NCBI GenBank assembly: GCA_015060225.1
Contig: SUYX01000012.1
Span: 1 to 56,756, forward strand
DNA length: 56,756 bases
Origin: Bacteroidales bacterium
Lineage (GTDB): Bacteria; Bacteroidota; Bacteroidia; Bacteroidales; UBA932
Reading direction: 5' to 3'
Shown here: in pieces, positions 36,389-46,089 of the stretch
How positions within the stretch are numbered: position 1 is the first letter of the stretch
Layout: each line of letters opens with the position of its first letter
Notes under the pieces: generated by a model
What the model saw: only the letters and a program-made list of their open reading frames with translations
The model's database searches: none
Told to the model about the DNA's origin: nothing
Translations under genes and position numbers: made by a program

Positions 36389-38173
36389 TCAATTATCGTT
36401 CAGTTCCAACCATCTCATCTCTTTCTCATCCAATAATGCAATCACTTCCCCAATTCTTACCGATGCCTCCCTCAAGGAGTCTCCCTGCAATTCTCCTCCC
36501 GACAACGTCTCCTCCAGCACCTTCTTTTCAGTTTCCAACACCTCAAGATCCTTTTCCAATTGCTCAAGTTCCCTCTGTTCCTTATAGCTCAATTTCCTTT
36601 TTGGGGGCTGCTGAGGATTCGCCTGGCAACCCTTCTTCTGCACGTTCTTCTGCATCTGGGCCCTCTCCAAAGCCTTTTTCTCCTTTTCCTTTTCTTTAAT
36701 GTACTCCCTGTATTCCGAATAGCTTCCCACAAAATCCTTTACTACACCTTCCCCCTCAAACACAAACAGATGGTCAACAATCTTATCCAGGAAAAAGCGG
36801 TCATGCGAAACTATAATTACGGACCCTTCAAAATCCTTGAGATACTCCTCCAGGACATTCAATGTTAAAATATCCAGATCATTGGTAGGTTCATCCAGAA
36901 TAAGGACATTAGGGTTCCTCATAAGTACCGTAAGAAGATAGAGTCTCCTCTTTTCCCCACCACTCAATTTTTCAATCTTGTTATAATGCATACTTGGAGG
37001 AAAAAGGAAATAATTGAGAAATGTTGAAACAGGAACACTCTTCCCATCTCCCAATGTCACCACCTCAGCAATCTCCCTTACAGCCTCAACTACTGTATTA
37101 TCCTGGTTGAACTCTATTCCCTGCTGCCTGTAATAGCCAAAACTTACAGTTTCACCTATCTGAACTTCACCTGCAGTAGGGGCAAGTTCTCCAGTAATAA
37201 TATTGAGGAATGTAGATTTTCCAATACCATTCTTCCCCACAATACCTATCTTTTCTCCTGGGGCAAAATTATAGGTAAAATCCTTCAAGCCGGTCCAGTT
37301 GTCCCATTTGAAATCAACATGGGAACAATTGACAATCTTTTTTCCCAATCTTGAAGATTTTACATTTATATTCAAGTTCTTCTCCTCAATCCTCTGCCCA
37401 GCCCTCTCTTTCAAATCATAAAAAGCATCAATCCTGTACTTTGCCTTTGTTCCTCTTGCACAAGGCATACGCCTCATCCAGTCGAGTTCAGTTCTCAACA
37501 GATTGCGTGCCCTGTCAATATCCCTACGCATATTGGCCATACGTTCCTCCCTCTTCTGGAGATAATAGGAGTAATTGCCATCATATGAATATAGAGTACC
37601 GTCTGCCATTTCAACAATACGGTTACATACCCTGTCAAGGAAATACCTGTCGTGGGTAACCATAAGCAGAGTGCATTTCTGTCGGGAAAAATAATCCTCC
37701 AAATATTCTATCGTTTCAAGGTCAAGATGGTTAGTAGGCTCATCCATAACCAGAAACTGCGGTTTCTTTACAAACATACATGCAATGGCAACCCTTTTGA
37801 GCTCACCGCCACTGAGTTGGGAAACAGGCTTGTCCGCTTCATAAAGTTTCAACGAGTACAAAATCTCCTCAATCTCATATTTCTCACAATTCTTTGCCTC
37901 TTGAGAAACTATTTCACGGATAGTTCTGTCGGGATCATAAATATTGTCCTGGGCAAGGAATGCTATCTGGATATCTTTCATGAATTTGACATTACCGTCA
38001 CCATCTGATCCCTCCACGCCAGCCAGGATACGGAGGAAAGAGGTCTTTCCCGTACCGTTAGGGGCAATGAGGGCTATCTTGTCACCCTCATTAATATTCA
38101 TATTTATATTTTTGAAGAGAACCTTTGGACCGTAAGACTTGGATACATTCTCAACCTGTAAATAACTTGCCAT
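36389..38173 (-). CDS. ABC-F family ATPase, Uup-like
   Basis: A 594-residue soluble protein with two ABC domains and no membrane domain, acting on ribosomes in its family. Domain 1 begins LQVENVSKSYGPKVLFKN with Walker A APNGTGKTS near 41 and LSGGELKRVA signature; domain 2 has GKNGIGKST and LSGGEKRRLYLL, with DEPTNDLD. The linker between them is helical and basic. The C-terminal 90 residues form a charged coiled coil (KEKEKKALERAQ and EQLEKDLEVLE), as in Uup. The ATG at 38173 is the start that fits the family. It leads an operon with the porin and Gate genes. Confidence 0.92.
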   Translation of the reverse strand: MASYLQVENVSKSYGPKVLFKNINMNINEGDKIALIAPNGTGKTSFLRILAGVEGSDGDGNVKFMKDIQIAFLAQDNIYDPDRTIREIVSQEAKNCEKYEIEEILYSLKLYEADKPVSQLSGGELKRVAIACMFVKKPQFLVMDEPTNHLDLETIEYLEDYFSRQKCTLLMVTHDRYFLDRVCNRIVEMADGTLYSYDGNYSYYLQKREERMANMRRDIDRARNLLRTELDWMRRMPCARGTKAKYRIDAFYDLKERAGQRIEEKNLNINVKSSRLGKKIVNCSHVDFKWDNWTGLKDFTYNFAPGEKIGIVGKNGIGKSTFLNIITGELAPTAGEVQIGETVSFGYYRQQGIEFNQDNTVVEAVREIAEVVTLGDGKSVPVSTFLNYFLFPPSMHYNKIEKLSGGEKRRLYLLTVLMRNPNVLILDEPTNDLDILTLNVLEEYLKDFEGSVIIVSHDRFFLDKIVDHLFVFEGEGVVKDFVGSYSEYREYIKEKEKEKKALERAQMQKNVQKKGCQANPQQPPKRKLSYKEQRELEQLEKDLEVLETEKKVLEETLSGGELQGDSLREASVRIGEVIALLDEKEMRWLELNDN

Positions 38174-38192
38174 AAATGTAATGTTTGAAATA

Positions 38193-38200
38193 CAAAAGTA
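38193..38200 (-). promoter_or_regulatory. -7 box for the ABC-F operon
   Basis: TACTTTTG on the minus strand, 20 bp before the ABC-F ATG, immediately past the ompA terminator. Confidence 0.6.
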
Positions 38201-38202
38201 AT

Positions 38203-38233
38203 AAAAAAGAGGTTGCCTTCCGACAACCTCTTT
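38203..38233 (-). terminator. Intrinsic terminator of the ompA cluster
   Basis: AAAGAGGTTG (38206-38215) pairs with CAACCTCTTT (38224-38233); on the minus strand a run of T residues follows. Confidence 0.88.
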
Positions 38234-38255
38234 CCCTGTATTTTGAAAACTGTAA

Positions 38256-39446
38256 TTAGTTAGCTTTCTCAATAACAACAACTCTGGTAAGAGCACGGCT
38301 GTTCTCCCACATGTTAGGCTGGCCACCCAAACCTTTCCACTCAATCTGGCTCTCGCTTACGCCAGCTTTGATAAGTGCATCGTAAACAGCTTTAGCACGT
38401 TTCTCAGAGATTCTCTGGTTAGTTTTAACTGAACCGGTAGCTTTATCAGCGTAACCGTTGATGATGTATTTAACCTCTGGAGTTGCTTTCATGATGTCAG
38501 CTGCCAAACCGATGTTAACTTTACCTTTACCATCGATAACTGCGCTACCAATCTGGAAGAAGATAGCTCTAGGACCTGCAACTGGAACCTCAACAATTTT
38601 CTCTACTACCTGTGGAGCTTTAGCTTTCTCAGCTGCCAAAGCCTGCTGTGTCTCTACAACTTTTGTCTGCTCAGCTGCCAAAAGCTCTTTGTATTTCTTT
38701 ATGTCACCGTTAGCAGCAACAAGAAGAGCCTCGTCTGAAACTTTTGTAAAGTTCTTTCCACCTTTGTCAGCAACAGCGCTCTTCTCGCCAAAGCCGAAAT
38801 AGTAAGTTGCACCGATTGAAGCACCGATCAAACCATTTGCAATAGTCTCGCTATAGTCACCGAATGCAGACTCAGCAACCTCACCTCTTACCTCAAGGTT
38901 AAGAGCCCATCTTGAGTTAACATTATACATAGCGCCCAAACCTAGTGAACCGCTGATAAGAGCTTTCATGCCATCATCACCGCCAATGTCAGCCTTTGCC
39001 AACTGCAAAGCAGGACCCATGAATGCATAAGCCTCAAATTTTCTGTCAGGATTGTAACCTGCAATAGCGTTTGAAAGGTTGAACATACCGTCAACTCTTA
39101 GTACACCTACTGTCTTTTTATACTCAGTAGCAGCATCCTCATTAACAACCGGACCATTATAGTCAGCGTCAAATACAATATTTGAGAACATCTTCTGTGA
39201 ACCTACAGAAGCACCAAATCTAACACCCCATACAGGGTTGATCAATTTACCTAGTGAGACATTGAAAACTGGTGTAAAACCATTATCCGAAGCATTAGGT
39301 TTAACAATAAGCTGACCACCTATACCTGCGCTTACAAAGAAATTGTCTTTTGAGCTCTCAGCATAGTATCTGCTTGCTGTCTGAGCTGTAGCAGCAGTTG
39401 CTAGACCAGCCAACACCAAAGAAAGGATTACTAATTTGCTTTTCAT
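38256..39446 (-). CDS. OmpA family outer-membrane protein
   Basis: A 396-residue protein. The signal peptide is MKSKLVILSLVLAGLATAATAQ. An eight-stranded-type barrel region spans about 30-220, then a linker (about 240-290) rich in Ala, Lys and Glu forms a coiled coil. The C-terminal OmpA peptidoglycan-binding domain has FFQIGSAVIDGKGKVNIG, YIINGYADKATGSVKTNQRISEKRAKAVYDAL and the conserved Arg/Asp positions. It links the outer membrane to peptidoglycan. It is last in a co-directional run with two YjbH-like genes and a lipoprotein gene. Confidence 0.93.
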   Translation of the reverse strand: MKSKLVILSLVLAGLATAATAQTASRYYAESSKDNFFVSAGIGGQLIVKPNASDNGFTPVFNVSLGKLINPVWGVRFGASVGSQKMFSNIVFDADYNGPVVNEDAATEYKKTVGVLRVDGMFNLSNAIAGYNPDRKFEAYAFMGPALQLAKADIGGDDGMKALISGSLGLGAMYNVNSRWALNLEVRGEVAESAFGDYSETIANGLIGASIGATYYFGFGEKSAVADKGGKNFTKVSDEALLVAANGDIKKYKELLAAEQTKVVETQQALAAEKAKAPQVVEKIVEVPVAGPRAIFFQIGSAVIDGKGKVNIGLAADIMKATPEVKYIINGYADKATGSVKTNQRISEKRAKAVYDALIKAGVSESQIEWKGLGGQPNMWENSRALTRVVVIEKAN

Positions 39447-39491
39447 TATTTTAGTTTTTTAATTATTAATATTCGTTTGTTTTACTTACCG

Positions 39492-40265
39492 TCATTTCAG
39501 ATGTATCTTATAACACAATCCTCCGGTAAAGTATTTCAACTTCTGCATTTGAAACTGAACATGCAGCTGATCAAACAGCAAATATGACGCACCCATTGAG
39601 AAGTTTATATTGTCATACTCGGCTATCAACCTCAAATTGGGAAGAATTGACGGCTCGTATGTAACTCCTGCCGCAAGGCCATTGAGATGGTTGGATCTTC
39701 TGTTGTTGTAAACATATGACACAGAAACTCCAATTCTCTCTGTCCCCACCAGAAAATGTTTTGTGGCCGCAAGATAAAAACGGCAGAAATATCCGTTTCC
39801 ATCAGCTGAGGCAATCTGTCCTTCTCCAGATTCGGTATAAGGGTCTGATGTACCTATAACCACAGCCGGCATATGCTTCCAGAACTGTCCCTCCTTAAGG
39901 AGCCTTACCCTTGCAGAAAAATATCTGTCCTGATTACAGAATTTTTCAGGGTCCTGGAACCAGCCTATTCCAATGGTCTTTGCCTTGAACATTGTGGCAG
40001 TATAACCTATCTCAAGGAACGGGAATATGGTAACATTCAAAAAATAGTTGTATGTACCGTAATTCCAAGTATCAGGTGTAAGTTCTTCATTAAGAAAATT
40101 TCCACCTATCATAACAGTCTTTGAATCCTGCATCTCCGCAGAGGGAGCGTTCAAAAGGCCTGTTGTACCATGCGTCATCTGAGCTGAAAGGACAATGCTG
40201 AGGCTTAAGAAGAAGCCCGAGAGCAGTATTTTCTTAAAAGCACCTAGCATTGTACTTTCTCTCAA
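39492..40265 (-). CDS. YjbH-like outer-membrane protein, N-terminal type
   Basis: A 257-residue secreted protein. After a signal peptide (KILLSGFFLSLSIVLSAQ) comes THGTTGLLNAPSAEMQDSKTV, the characteristic start of YjbH/GfcD-like barrels. Beta-strands continue to the end. Classic YjbH proteins are about 700 residues; this is about one third, so the function may be split with the gene at 41350. Start at 40265, or five codons later. YjbH relatives are linked to exopolysaccharide production or export. Confidence 0.75.
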   Translation of the reverse strand: MRESTMLGAFKKILLSGFFLSLSIVLSAQMTHGTTGLLNAPSAEMQDSKTVMIGGNFLNEELTPDTWNYGTYNYFLNVTIFPFLEIGYTATMFKAKTIGIGWFQDPEKFCNQDRYFSARVRLLKEGQFWKHMPAVVIGTSDPYTESGEGQIASADGNGYFCRFYLAATKHFLVGTERIGVSVSYVYNNRRSNHLNGLAAGVTYEPSILPNLRLIAEYDNINFSMGASYLLFDQLHVQFQMQKLKYFTGGLCYKIHLK

Positions 40266-40285
40266 TTAATTTAATTCAGATCAAA

Positions 40286-41329
40286 TTACTCTCCTTCAAC
40301 GCTTGAACCGCCACCCCAAGCAGTTGCACCTGAATGGTGAGCATTGTTGTGGTCGCCACCGTTGTCGTGACCGTTGTCATGATTGTCATGCGAATCAGCA
40401 CCTGCTATTGCTTGTGCAGTAGTGTTTACAGCCTCCAAAGCGTAAGCAGTCATCTCAGTACCGTCAACAGTGTATGAAACAGTCCACAAGTTGAAGCTTC
40501 TGCATACGCAGTAACCAGCCAATGAAATCTCACCGTTCTCATTCAACATGTAAGTGAAAGGAACTGCTTTAGCAGCGAAGTCTGCATATGCAGAACCGTT
40601 GTACTGGGTGTTAAGCTGAATAACTGCAGCATCAATAGCCTCCTGAGCATACTCCTCAGAAACGTTGCTCATATCAGCAATGAAACCGACATAGTGAACA
40701 TCTTTAACCAAATATGGCTCAGAAGTAACACCGTTTGCATGGTTAGCATGGAAGTTCATGTGAACATTTACATGAAGGTCGCTGTCAAGGCAATAGTGTG
40801 TGTGAACCTGTACATAGTCACCTACTGAAACCTCACCATTCTCAATAGAGAACAATGATGTAACCTCGCTTGCAGTCATTGAAGCATTGGTAACCTCAGC
40901 AGAAATCTCCAACTCAGGAGTCTCTTCCCCACCTGGTTTGTAATCCTCAGGAACCAATACCAAGTCAACATTTGTAATGCTAACTCTATTGTTGTCACCA
41001 ATTTTCTCAATCTTTACAGTTTTCTCGCCCTTCAAATAACCAGGAGCAGAAGCTACCACTGTTACTGAAGGCACATACTGGCTCAACTCAATTGTAAATG
41101 GGTTGCTTGTAGCAGACTTGCCATCTACAGTAATCTGGGCACCAGAAAGAACCTCCTGTACACCAGTCTCCAAATTTACTGCATAAACAGTACCAACTAC
41201 TCTATAGCTGGTAGCAGTCTTTGCAATAGGGCTTTTCTCATAACAGCTTGTAAATACAAAAGAACAAACTGCTAGAACGGCCATCGCAACTTTTGCGCTG
41301 AAACCGAAAAATGATTTTTTCATTTGCAT
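40286..41329 (-). CDS. Lipoprotein, possibly DUF3869-like
   Basis: A 347-residue lipoprotein with the lipobox FTSC at about residues 26-29. Residues 40-130 resemble a carboxypeptidase-regulatory-like Ig fold (VVGTVYAVNLETGVQEVLSG, VTVVASAPGYLKGEKTV), as in DUF3869 lipoproteins. The later part is beta-rich. The C-terminus (about 310-337) is rich in His, Asp, Asn and Gly, which could bind metal. It lies between two YjbH-like genes and is likely part of the same surface complex. The exact family is uncertain. Confidence 0.7.
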   Translation of the reverse strand: MQMKKSFFGFSAKVAMAVLAVCSFVFTSCYEKSPIAKTATSYRVVGTVYAVNLETGVQEVLSGAQITVDGKSATSNPFTIELSQYVPSVTVVASAPGYLKGEKTVKIEKIGDNNRVSITNVDLVLVPEDYKPGGEETPELEISAEVTNASMTASEVTSLFSIENGEVSVGDYVQVHTHYCLDSDLHVNVHMNFHANHANGVTSEPYLVKDVHYVGFIADMSNVSEEYAQEAIDAAVIQLNTQYNGSAYADFAAKAVPFTYMLNENGEISLAGYCVCRSFNLWTVSYTVDGTEMTAYALEAVNTTAQAIAGADSHDNHDNGHDNGGDHNNAHHSGATAWGGGSSVEGE

Positions 41330-41349
41330 CTTAAATTAAATTAATATTA

Positions 41350-42630
41350 TTAAAAATTCAACAATTCTGATTTTAAGTAATAAGGGTTATACTTTATATT
41401 ATTACTGATATTGTCATCAACATTTGCCCTGAATCTCTGCCCATAAACAAATGCACCACCCGCATTATAGGCAAAGCCCCAGTTTCTGCTCGGCATTATC
41501 CTAGGTATATACCCTTTCCTCTTGTACTTGTATGGAGGAAGGGTTATCTGGAACCTGAATCCTGCATTTACACCGTCATTCCACCAGTCAGACGGGATTA
41601 TGGTTCCATAAAAGCCTATTGAGCAATACCTGAAATGCCTTATCATATCAAATCTGAAACCACAGTCACCACCAAGGAAAGATTCCCCCCTCAACGCCAA
41701 CTGAGTATCATATTTAGCCCAGTAGTAGTTTACTCCCAACTGCCCTGTAATCTTGGCGTCCTCAGTACTGAAACCATACTTGAAAGGGTGCTCGTTCTTT
41801 ATCCCGTTCATAAAGGACCATTGGCCCCACTCTCCCCATATTGTGTAGCTTACTCTTCCGTCTATCCAGAACCTGCCTCTAAGGGATTCAATGAATGTGG
41901 GATGGTACTCTGCCTGAAGATCCAAACCGGCCCTGTTACTGTTGAAGAAACCTGCAGTTCCTGTAACAAAGACATTATAAGGAAGCCTCACAGTATGGGA
42001 AACAGTAAGGAATCCCGGACGCACATCATCATACTTATATCCGTAATCATTCACTACCGGAACAATTATCTGGGCATTCACCTTTCCTCCTTTCCACAGG
42101 GAAACCTGAAGAGTGGGATTCAGATTGAACCTCACCTGGTATGGCCTTGACAATTTGCTGTTCCTGAAATTGAACTCCGGATATATGAGCAAATCAACTT
42201 TATACAAAGAACTATTGTACCTTCTGGCTCCCTTTACAAGCTCCCAACTCTCACCAAGATCATAACTCACCTTCCAGTCATTCCTTCCAATCGCCCTCCC
42301 TTCCTTTACAGAGCAATACAAAGAAACCATAGGCACATTGTTATCCAGCACAACAAGCCTGCACCTTTTACCTCCTTCCGGCAGACCATGCTTCTGAATC
42401 TCATCCAACGCCACTCCTATCCCTACTCCCGACAATCTGTATGCAGAGTTCTCCACCACATAAACCCTCTCCTTGCCGTCCTCTGCCCAACTTACATTTT
42501 CAAACCCTAGTCCGATAAGTGTATCAACTGCATCATTCCCACTCTGAGCAACCGCCAAAAGCGGCCACACAGACATCAAAAGCATCAAAAATATGCTTCT
42601 GAAGGCCTTCCCAGCGCGTTTTTTACTCAT
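41350..42630 (-). CDS. YjbH-like outer-membrane protein, C-terminal type
   Basis: A 426-residue secreted protein from the ATG at 42630, with signal peptide (SIFLMLLMSVWPLLAVAQ). A small domain (about 35-140) is followed by a beta-barrel-like region with YPEFNFRNSKLSRPYQVRFNLNP and many Tyr/Trp-rich strands. The C-terminal strands resemble the second half of YjbH/GfcD proteins. Upstream in-frame codons were rejected because they lie before the signal peptide. It heads the run ending with ompA. Assignment to YjbH is by eye and needs a profile search. Confidence 0.68.
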   Translation of the reverse strand: MSKKRAGKAFRSIFLMLLMSVWPLLAVAQSGNDAVDTLIGLGFENVSWAEDGKERVYVVENSAYRLSGVGIGVALDEIQKHGLPEGGKRCRLVVLDNNVPMVSLYCSVKEGRAIGRNDWKVSYDLGESWELVKGARRYNSSLYKVDLLIYPEFNFRNSKLSRPYQVRFNLNPTLQVSLWKGGKVNAQIIVPVVNDYGYKYDDVRPGFLTVSHTVRLPYNVFVTGTAGFFNSNRAGLDLQAEYHPTFIESLRGRFWIDGRVSYTIWGEWGQWSFMNGIKNEHPFKYGFSTEDAKITGQLGVNYYWAKYDTQLALRGESFLGGDCGFRFDMIRHFRYCSIGFYGTIIPSDWWNDGVNAGFRFQITLPPYKYKRKGYIPRIMPSRNWGFAYNAGGAFVYGQRFRANVDDNISNNIKYNPYYLKSELLNF

Positions 42631-42790
42631 CAAACGATAGTATTTCACATTAAAACCAGCCGCTAAGATATACATTTTTGGTAATGTGACCAAATAAACT
42701 TTAAATATTTTATAATTTTCATAAGCTCCTTTGAGCCACATCTACAGCCCAATACGTTCCTCTATACATTCAGGGCTGATTATCAACAAA

Positions 42791-42822
42791 TACGGGGAAT
42801 CCTTTCTACAGAATTCCCCGTA
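42791..42822 (-). terminator. Terminator of the fumarase gene
   Basis: TACGGGGAAT (42791-42800) and ATTCCCCGTA (42813-42822) pair perfectly, with a modest T-rich tail on the minus strand. Confidence 0.7.
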
Positions 42823-42847
42823 TGACAATGTAACTTTATCCCAAGAC

Positions 42848-44479
42848 TCAATCTTTACAGCAGATAGGTCTGATTTGTGAGAAAAAGTCATTTCCTTTAT
42901 CATCTACAAGGATGAATGCAGGGAAGTTCTCAACTTCAATCTTCCAGATAGCCTCCATACCCAACTCAGGATACTCGACGCACTCAACACTCTTGATATT
43001 CTCCTTTGCAAGGATTGCTGCAGGACCGCCAATACTTCCAAGATAGAAACCGCCGTGCTTGTGGCATGCATCAGTTACCTGCTGGCTTCTGTTTCCTTTT
43101 GCAATCATAATCATGCTGCCTCCGTTCTCCTGGAAAAGATCCACATAGCTGTCCATACGGCCTGCTGTTGTAGGTCCGAACGAACCGCTGGCCATTCCCT
43201 TAGGTGTTTTTGCAGGGCCTGCATAATAAATAGGATGGTTCTTGATATATTCAGGAAGTCCTTCACCTTTATCAATTCTCTCCTTAAGTTTTGCATGGGC
43301 AATATCCCTACCTACTATAATAGTACCGTTCAAAAGAAGGAATGTAGATACAGGATACTGGCTCAACTGCTCAAGAATCTCATTCATTGGACGGTTCAAG
43401 TCAACTTTAACACCTTTTGCCAAAGCAGAACCTGAAAGATACTGCTCAGGGATAAGGCGTGCAGGATTTGCATCCAGAGTCTCAAGCCATATACCATCCT
43501 TGTTTATCTTTGCCTTTACATTTCTGTCTGCACTACAGCTTACACCCATACCTACAGGGCATGAAGCACCGTGGCGAGGGAGACGTATTACCCTAATATC
43601 ATGTGCAAAATATTTTCCTCCGAACTGGGCACCTATACCAAGGCAATGCGCTGCCTTAAGAAGGCGTTTCTCCATCTCAACATCCCTGAATGCGTAACCT
43701 TCCTCACTTGCTGAGGTTGGAAGTGAATCATAATATTTGGTTGAAGCAAGTTTTACAGTCTTGAGGTTCAACTCAGCGGAAGTACCGCCAATTACAAATG
43801 CAATATGGTATGGAGGGCATGCTGCAGTACCCAAAGTCTTCATCTTTTCAACCAAATAAGGTTCAAGTTTGTCGGGAGTAATGAGTGCTTTGGTCTCCTG
43901 GAACAAGTATGTCTTGTTTGCACTTCCACCGCCTTTTGCCACGAAAAGGAATTTGTACTCGTTGCCGTCTGTAGCAAAAATATCTATCTGTGCAGGAAGG
44001 TTGCAGCCTGTGTTCTTCTCGTTGTACATATCCAACGGAACATTCTGCGAATACCTCAAGTTGTCATTTGTATAGGTATCAAACACGCCATGTGAAAGGG
44101 CCTCCTCATCACCGCCGCCGGTAAATACGAACTGGCCTTTCTTGGCTACGATTGTTGCAGTACCTGTATCCTGGCAGAAAGGGAGCTGTCCTTTGGCAGA
44201 AACATCTGCATTCATAAGCATCTGGATTGCAACAGCCTTGTCGTTGTCACTGCTCTCAGGGTCTGAAAGGATTTTTGCAACCATCTCATTGTGTTCAGGG
44301 CGCAACATAAAAGATACATCATGCATAGCCTCTCTTGCAAGAAGTCTCAATCCCTCAGGATCCACTTTGAGGAACTCTTTGTCACCAAATTTCTCTACAG
44401 AAACATAATCTTTTGTAAGAAGATGATACTCAGTGGTATCTTTCCCCATAGGGAACATCTCTTTATAAACAAATTCCAT
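42848..44479 (-). CDS. Fumarate hydratase, class I (iron-sulfur)
   Basis: A 543-residue one-chain class I fumarase. It carries the alpha and beta regions of the two-subunit enzyme. The cluster cysteines are in [24 protein letters not shown]-type and [16 protein letters not shown] segments, and the C-terminal part has [12 protein letters not shown] and [10 protein letters not shown]. This oxygen-sensitive type fits an anaerobe and the succinate/propionate route served by MutAB. It begins 20 bp after prfB on the same strand. Confidence 0.94.
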   Translation of the reverse strand: MEFVYKEMFPMGKDTTEYHLLTKDYVSVEKFGDKEFLKVDPEGLRLLAREAMHDVSFMLRPEHNEMVAKILSDPESSDNDKAVAIQMLMNADVSAKGQLPFCQDTGTATIVAKKGQFVFTGGGDEEALSHGVFDTYTNDNLRYSQNVPLDMYNEKNTGCNLPAQIDIFATDGNEYKFLFVAKGGGSANKTYLFQETKALITPDKLEPYLVEKMKTLGTAACPPYHIAFVIGGTSAELNLKTVKLASTKYYDSLPTSASEEGYAFRDVEMEKRLLKAAHCLGIGAQFGGKYFAHDIRVIRLPRHGASCPVGMGVSCSADRNVKAKINKDGIWLETLDANPARLIPEQYLSGSALAKGVKVDLNRPMNEILEQLSQYPVSTFLLLNGTIIVGRDIAHAKLKERIDKGEGLPEYIKNHPIYYAGPAKTPKGMASGSFGPTTAGRMDSYVDLFQENGGSMIMIAKGNRSQQVTDACHKHGGFYLGSIGGPAAILAKENIKSVECVEYPELGMEAIWKIEVENFPAFILVDDKGNDFFSQIRPICCKD

Positions 44480-44499
44480 AATATATATAAGTGTGTTTA

Positions 44500-45559
44500 T
44501 TATTGTTTTGTATTCTCCATCAAATAGCTTCTCATAAATTCATTCAAATCACCGTCAAGCACTGCCGCAGTATCCGAGGTTTCACAGCCTGTCCTCAGAT
44601 CCTTCACCATCTTGTACGGATGCAGCACATAGCTCCTTATCTGGGACCCCCACTCAATCCTCTTCTTCTGCCCCTCAAGTTCTGCCTGCTTTGCCCTCTT
44701 CTTTGCAAGTTCTATCTCATAAAGATGCGATTTCAATATTCTCAACGCATTCTGCCTGTTATCCAACTGTGAACGGGTCTCGGTATTTTCCACAACAATC
44801 CCGCTCGGGATATGCTTTACCCTCACACCTGTCTCCACTTTGTTCACATTCTGTCCTCCTGCACCGCTTGAACGGAAAGTATCCCACTCAAGGTCTGAAG
44901 GATTTATAACAATCTCTATTGAATCATCCACCAACGGATACACAAACACCGATGAGAATGTAGTCTGCCTCTTCCCCTGCGCATTGAAAGGGGATATCCT
45001 TACCATCCTGTGCACACCATTCTCGCTCTTGAGATAACCATAGGCAAAATCACCCTCAAACTCAATTGTGGCAGATTTTATACCAGCCTCATCACCCTCC
45101 AGCACATCATAAACAGTAACTTTATAACCATTTCTCTCACCCCATCTGGTGTACATCCTCAGCAGCATACTGCTCCAATCATTGCTCTCGGTACCTCCTG
45201 CGCCAGAATTTATCTTCAACAAAGCTCCAAGATTGTCTCCCTCCTCGCCCAACATGCTCTTGAGTTCCAACTCACCCAACATATTCTCAATCTTGCCGTT
45301 CTCCACCTCAATCTCCTCATCAGAGGCACCCATCTCCCTCAACAGTTCCACCTCCTCCAATGCCTGTGCAACCGCATCCAATGAATTCACCCAATACTTT
45401 ACTCCCGACAATTTCTTCAAAAAAGCCTCCGCCTCCTTGGGATCATCCCAAAAACCTTCCGAAGTGCTTATCTTCTCCTTCTCCCGGACATCTGCCTTCT
45501 TGCCGGCATAGTCAAAGAGACCTCCTTAGCGCATCCAGGCGCTCATTAAAACTGCTCAT
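44500..45559 (-). CDS. prfB: Peptide chain release factor 2, programmed +1 frameshift
   Basis: RF2 of 352 aa, made by joining 45559-45515 with 45513-44500 on the minus strand. The zero frame gives 15 residues from the ATG at 45559 and then reads TGA at 45514-45512. Before it stands AGGAGG, then CTT TGA C, the classic autoregulatory site: RF2 ends at its own UGA when abundant, else the ribosome slips +1 into GAC. The downstream frame contains the GGQ motif ([15 protein letters not shown]) and the SPF-type codon-recognition region. The domain order is that of standard RF2. A -7 box lies at 45582-45589. Confidence 0.95.
45512..45526 (-). promoter_or_regulatory. prfB frameshift site
   Basis: The site reads AGGAGGTCTCTTTGAC on the minus strand (covering about 45526-45511): a Shine-Dalgarno-like stimulator, the slippery CTT and the in-frame TGA. 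Confidence 0.93.
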
Positions 45560-45581
45560 TCCAAAATATAATTTATATATG

Positions 45582-45589
45582 CAAAGGTA
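45582..45589 (-). promoter_or_regulatory. -7 box for prfB-fumarase
   Basis: TACCTTTG on the minus strand, 23 bp before the prfB ATG, just downstream of the recX stop codon at 45598. Confidence 0.55.
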
Positions 45590-45597
45590 ATAAAAAA

Positions 45598-46083
45598 CTA
45601 CCCCAAATCCTTTTTTAACTCAATAATTTGGCTGTATGAGAATCCCCTTCCAACCAGAAACCTCACCAGTTTGGCCCTTTTTATCTGAATATCTGTCTCT
45701 CCCTTCATGCTTTTCCATTTTTTTGCAGCCAATTCTCTGAGTGTATCCTGCATAAACAATTCCCCATTTTCATCCAGCGCAACTCCGATTGTTCCCTCAT
45801 CAACACCAATCATTTTAAGGTTATATGCAATCTTTGCCGGTCCCCATTTTGCAAATCTTGCCTTGTCCCTCACATATGCTCCTGCAAAACGGGCATCATC
45901 CACATATTTATCTGCAACCAGGGAATCCACCACCTCATCCATCTGATGCTGAAGAAATCCTTCCCTGCCGCACTTGCGCTCCCTGATATCCCACAAATGA
46001 AGTTTCCTGCGTATCTGCCCTGTACAGTACTCACTCCTGCTGCACTGCATCTGCAACCTTTCCAAAGCCTGCCCAATTGTCAT
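45598..46083 (-). CDS. recX: Regulatory protein RecX
   Basis: A 161-residue RecA modulator with three tandem three-helix repeats. Visible blocks are ALERLQMQCSRSEYCTGQIRRKL, DSLVADKYVDDARFAGAYVRDKARFAKWGPAKIAYNLK (central signature) and the C-terminal LVRFLVGRGFSYSQI. It inhibits or tunes RecA filaments. Here it is not adjacent to recA but lies about 3.5 kb away, following the patatin gene by 6 bp. Confidence 0.9.
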   Translation of the reverse strand: MTIGQALERLQMQCSRSEYCTGQIRRKLHLWDIRERKCGREGFLQHQMDEVVDSLVADKYVDDARFAGAYVRDKARFAKWGPAKIAYNLKMIGVDEGTIGVALDENGELFMQDTLRELAAKKWKSMKGETDIQIKRAKLVRFLVGRGFSYSQIIELKKDLG

Positions 46084-46089
46084 AACAGA

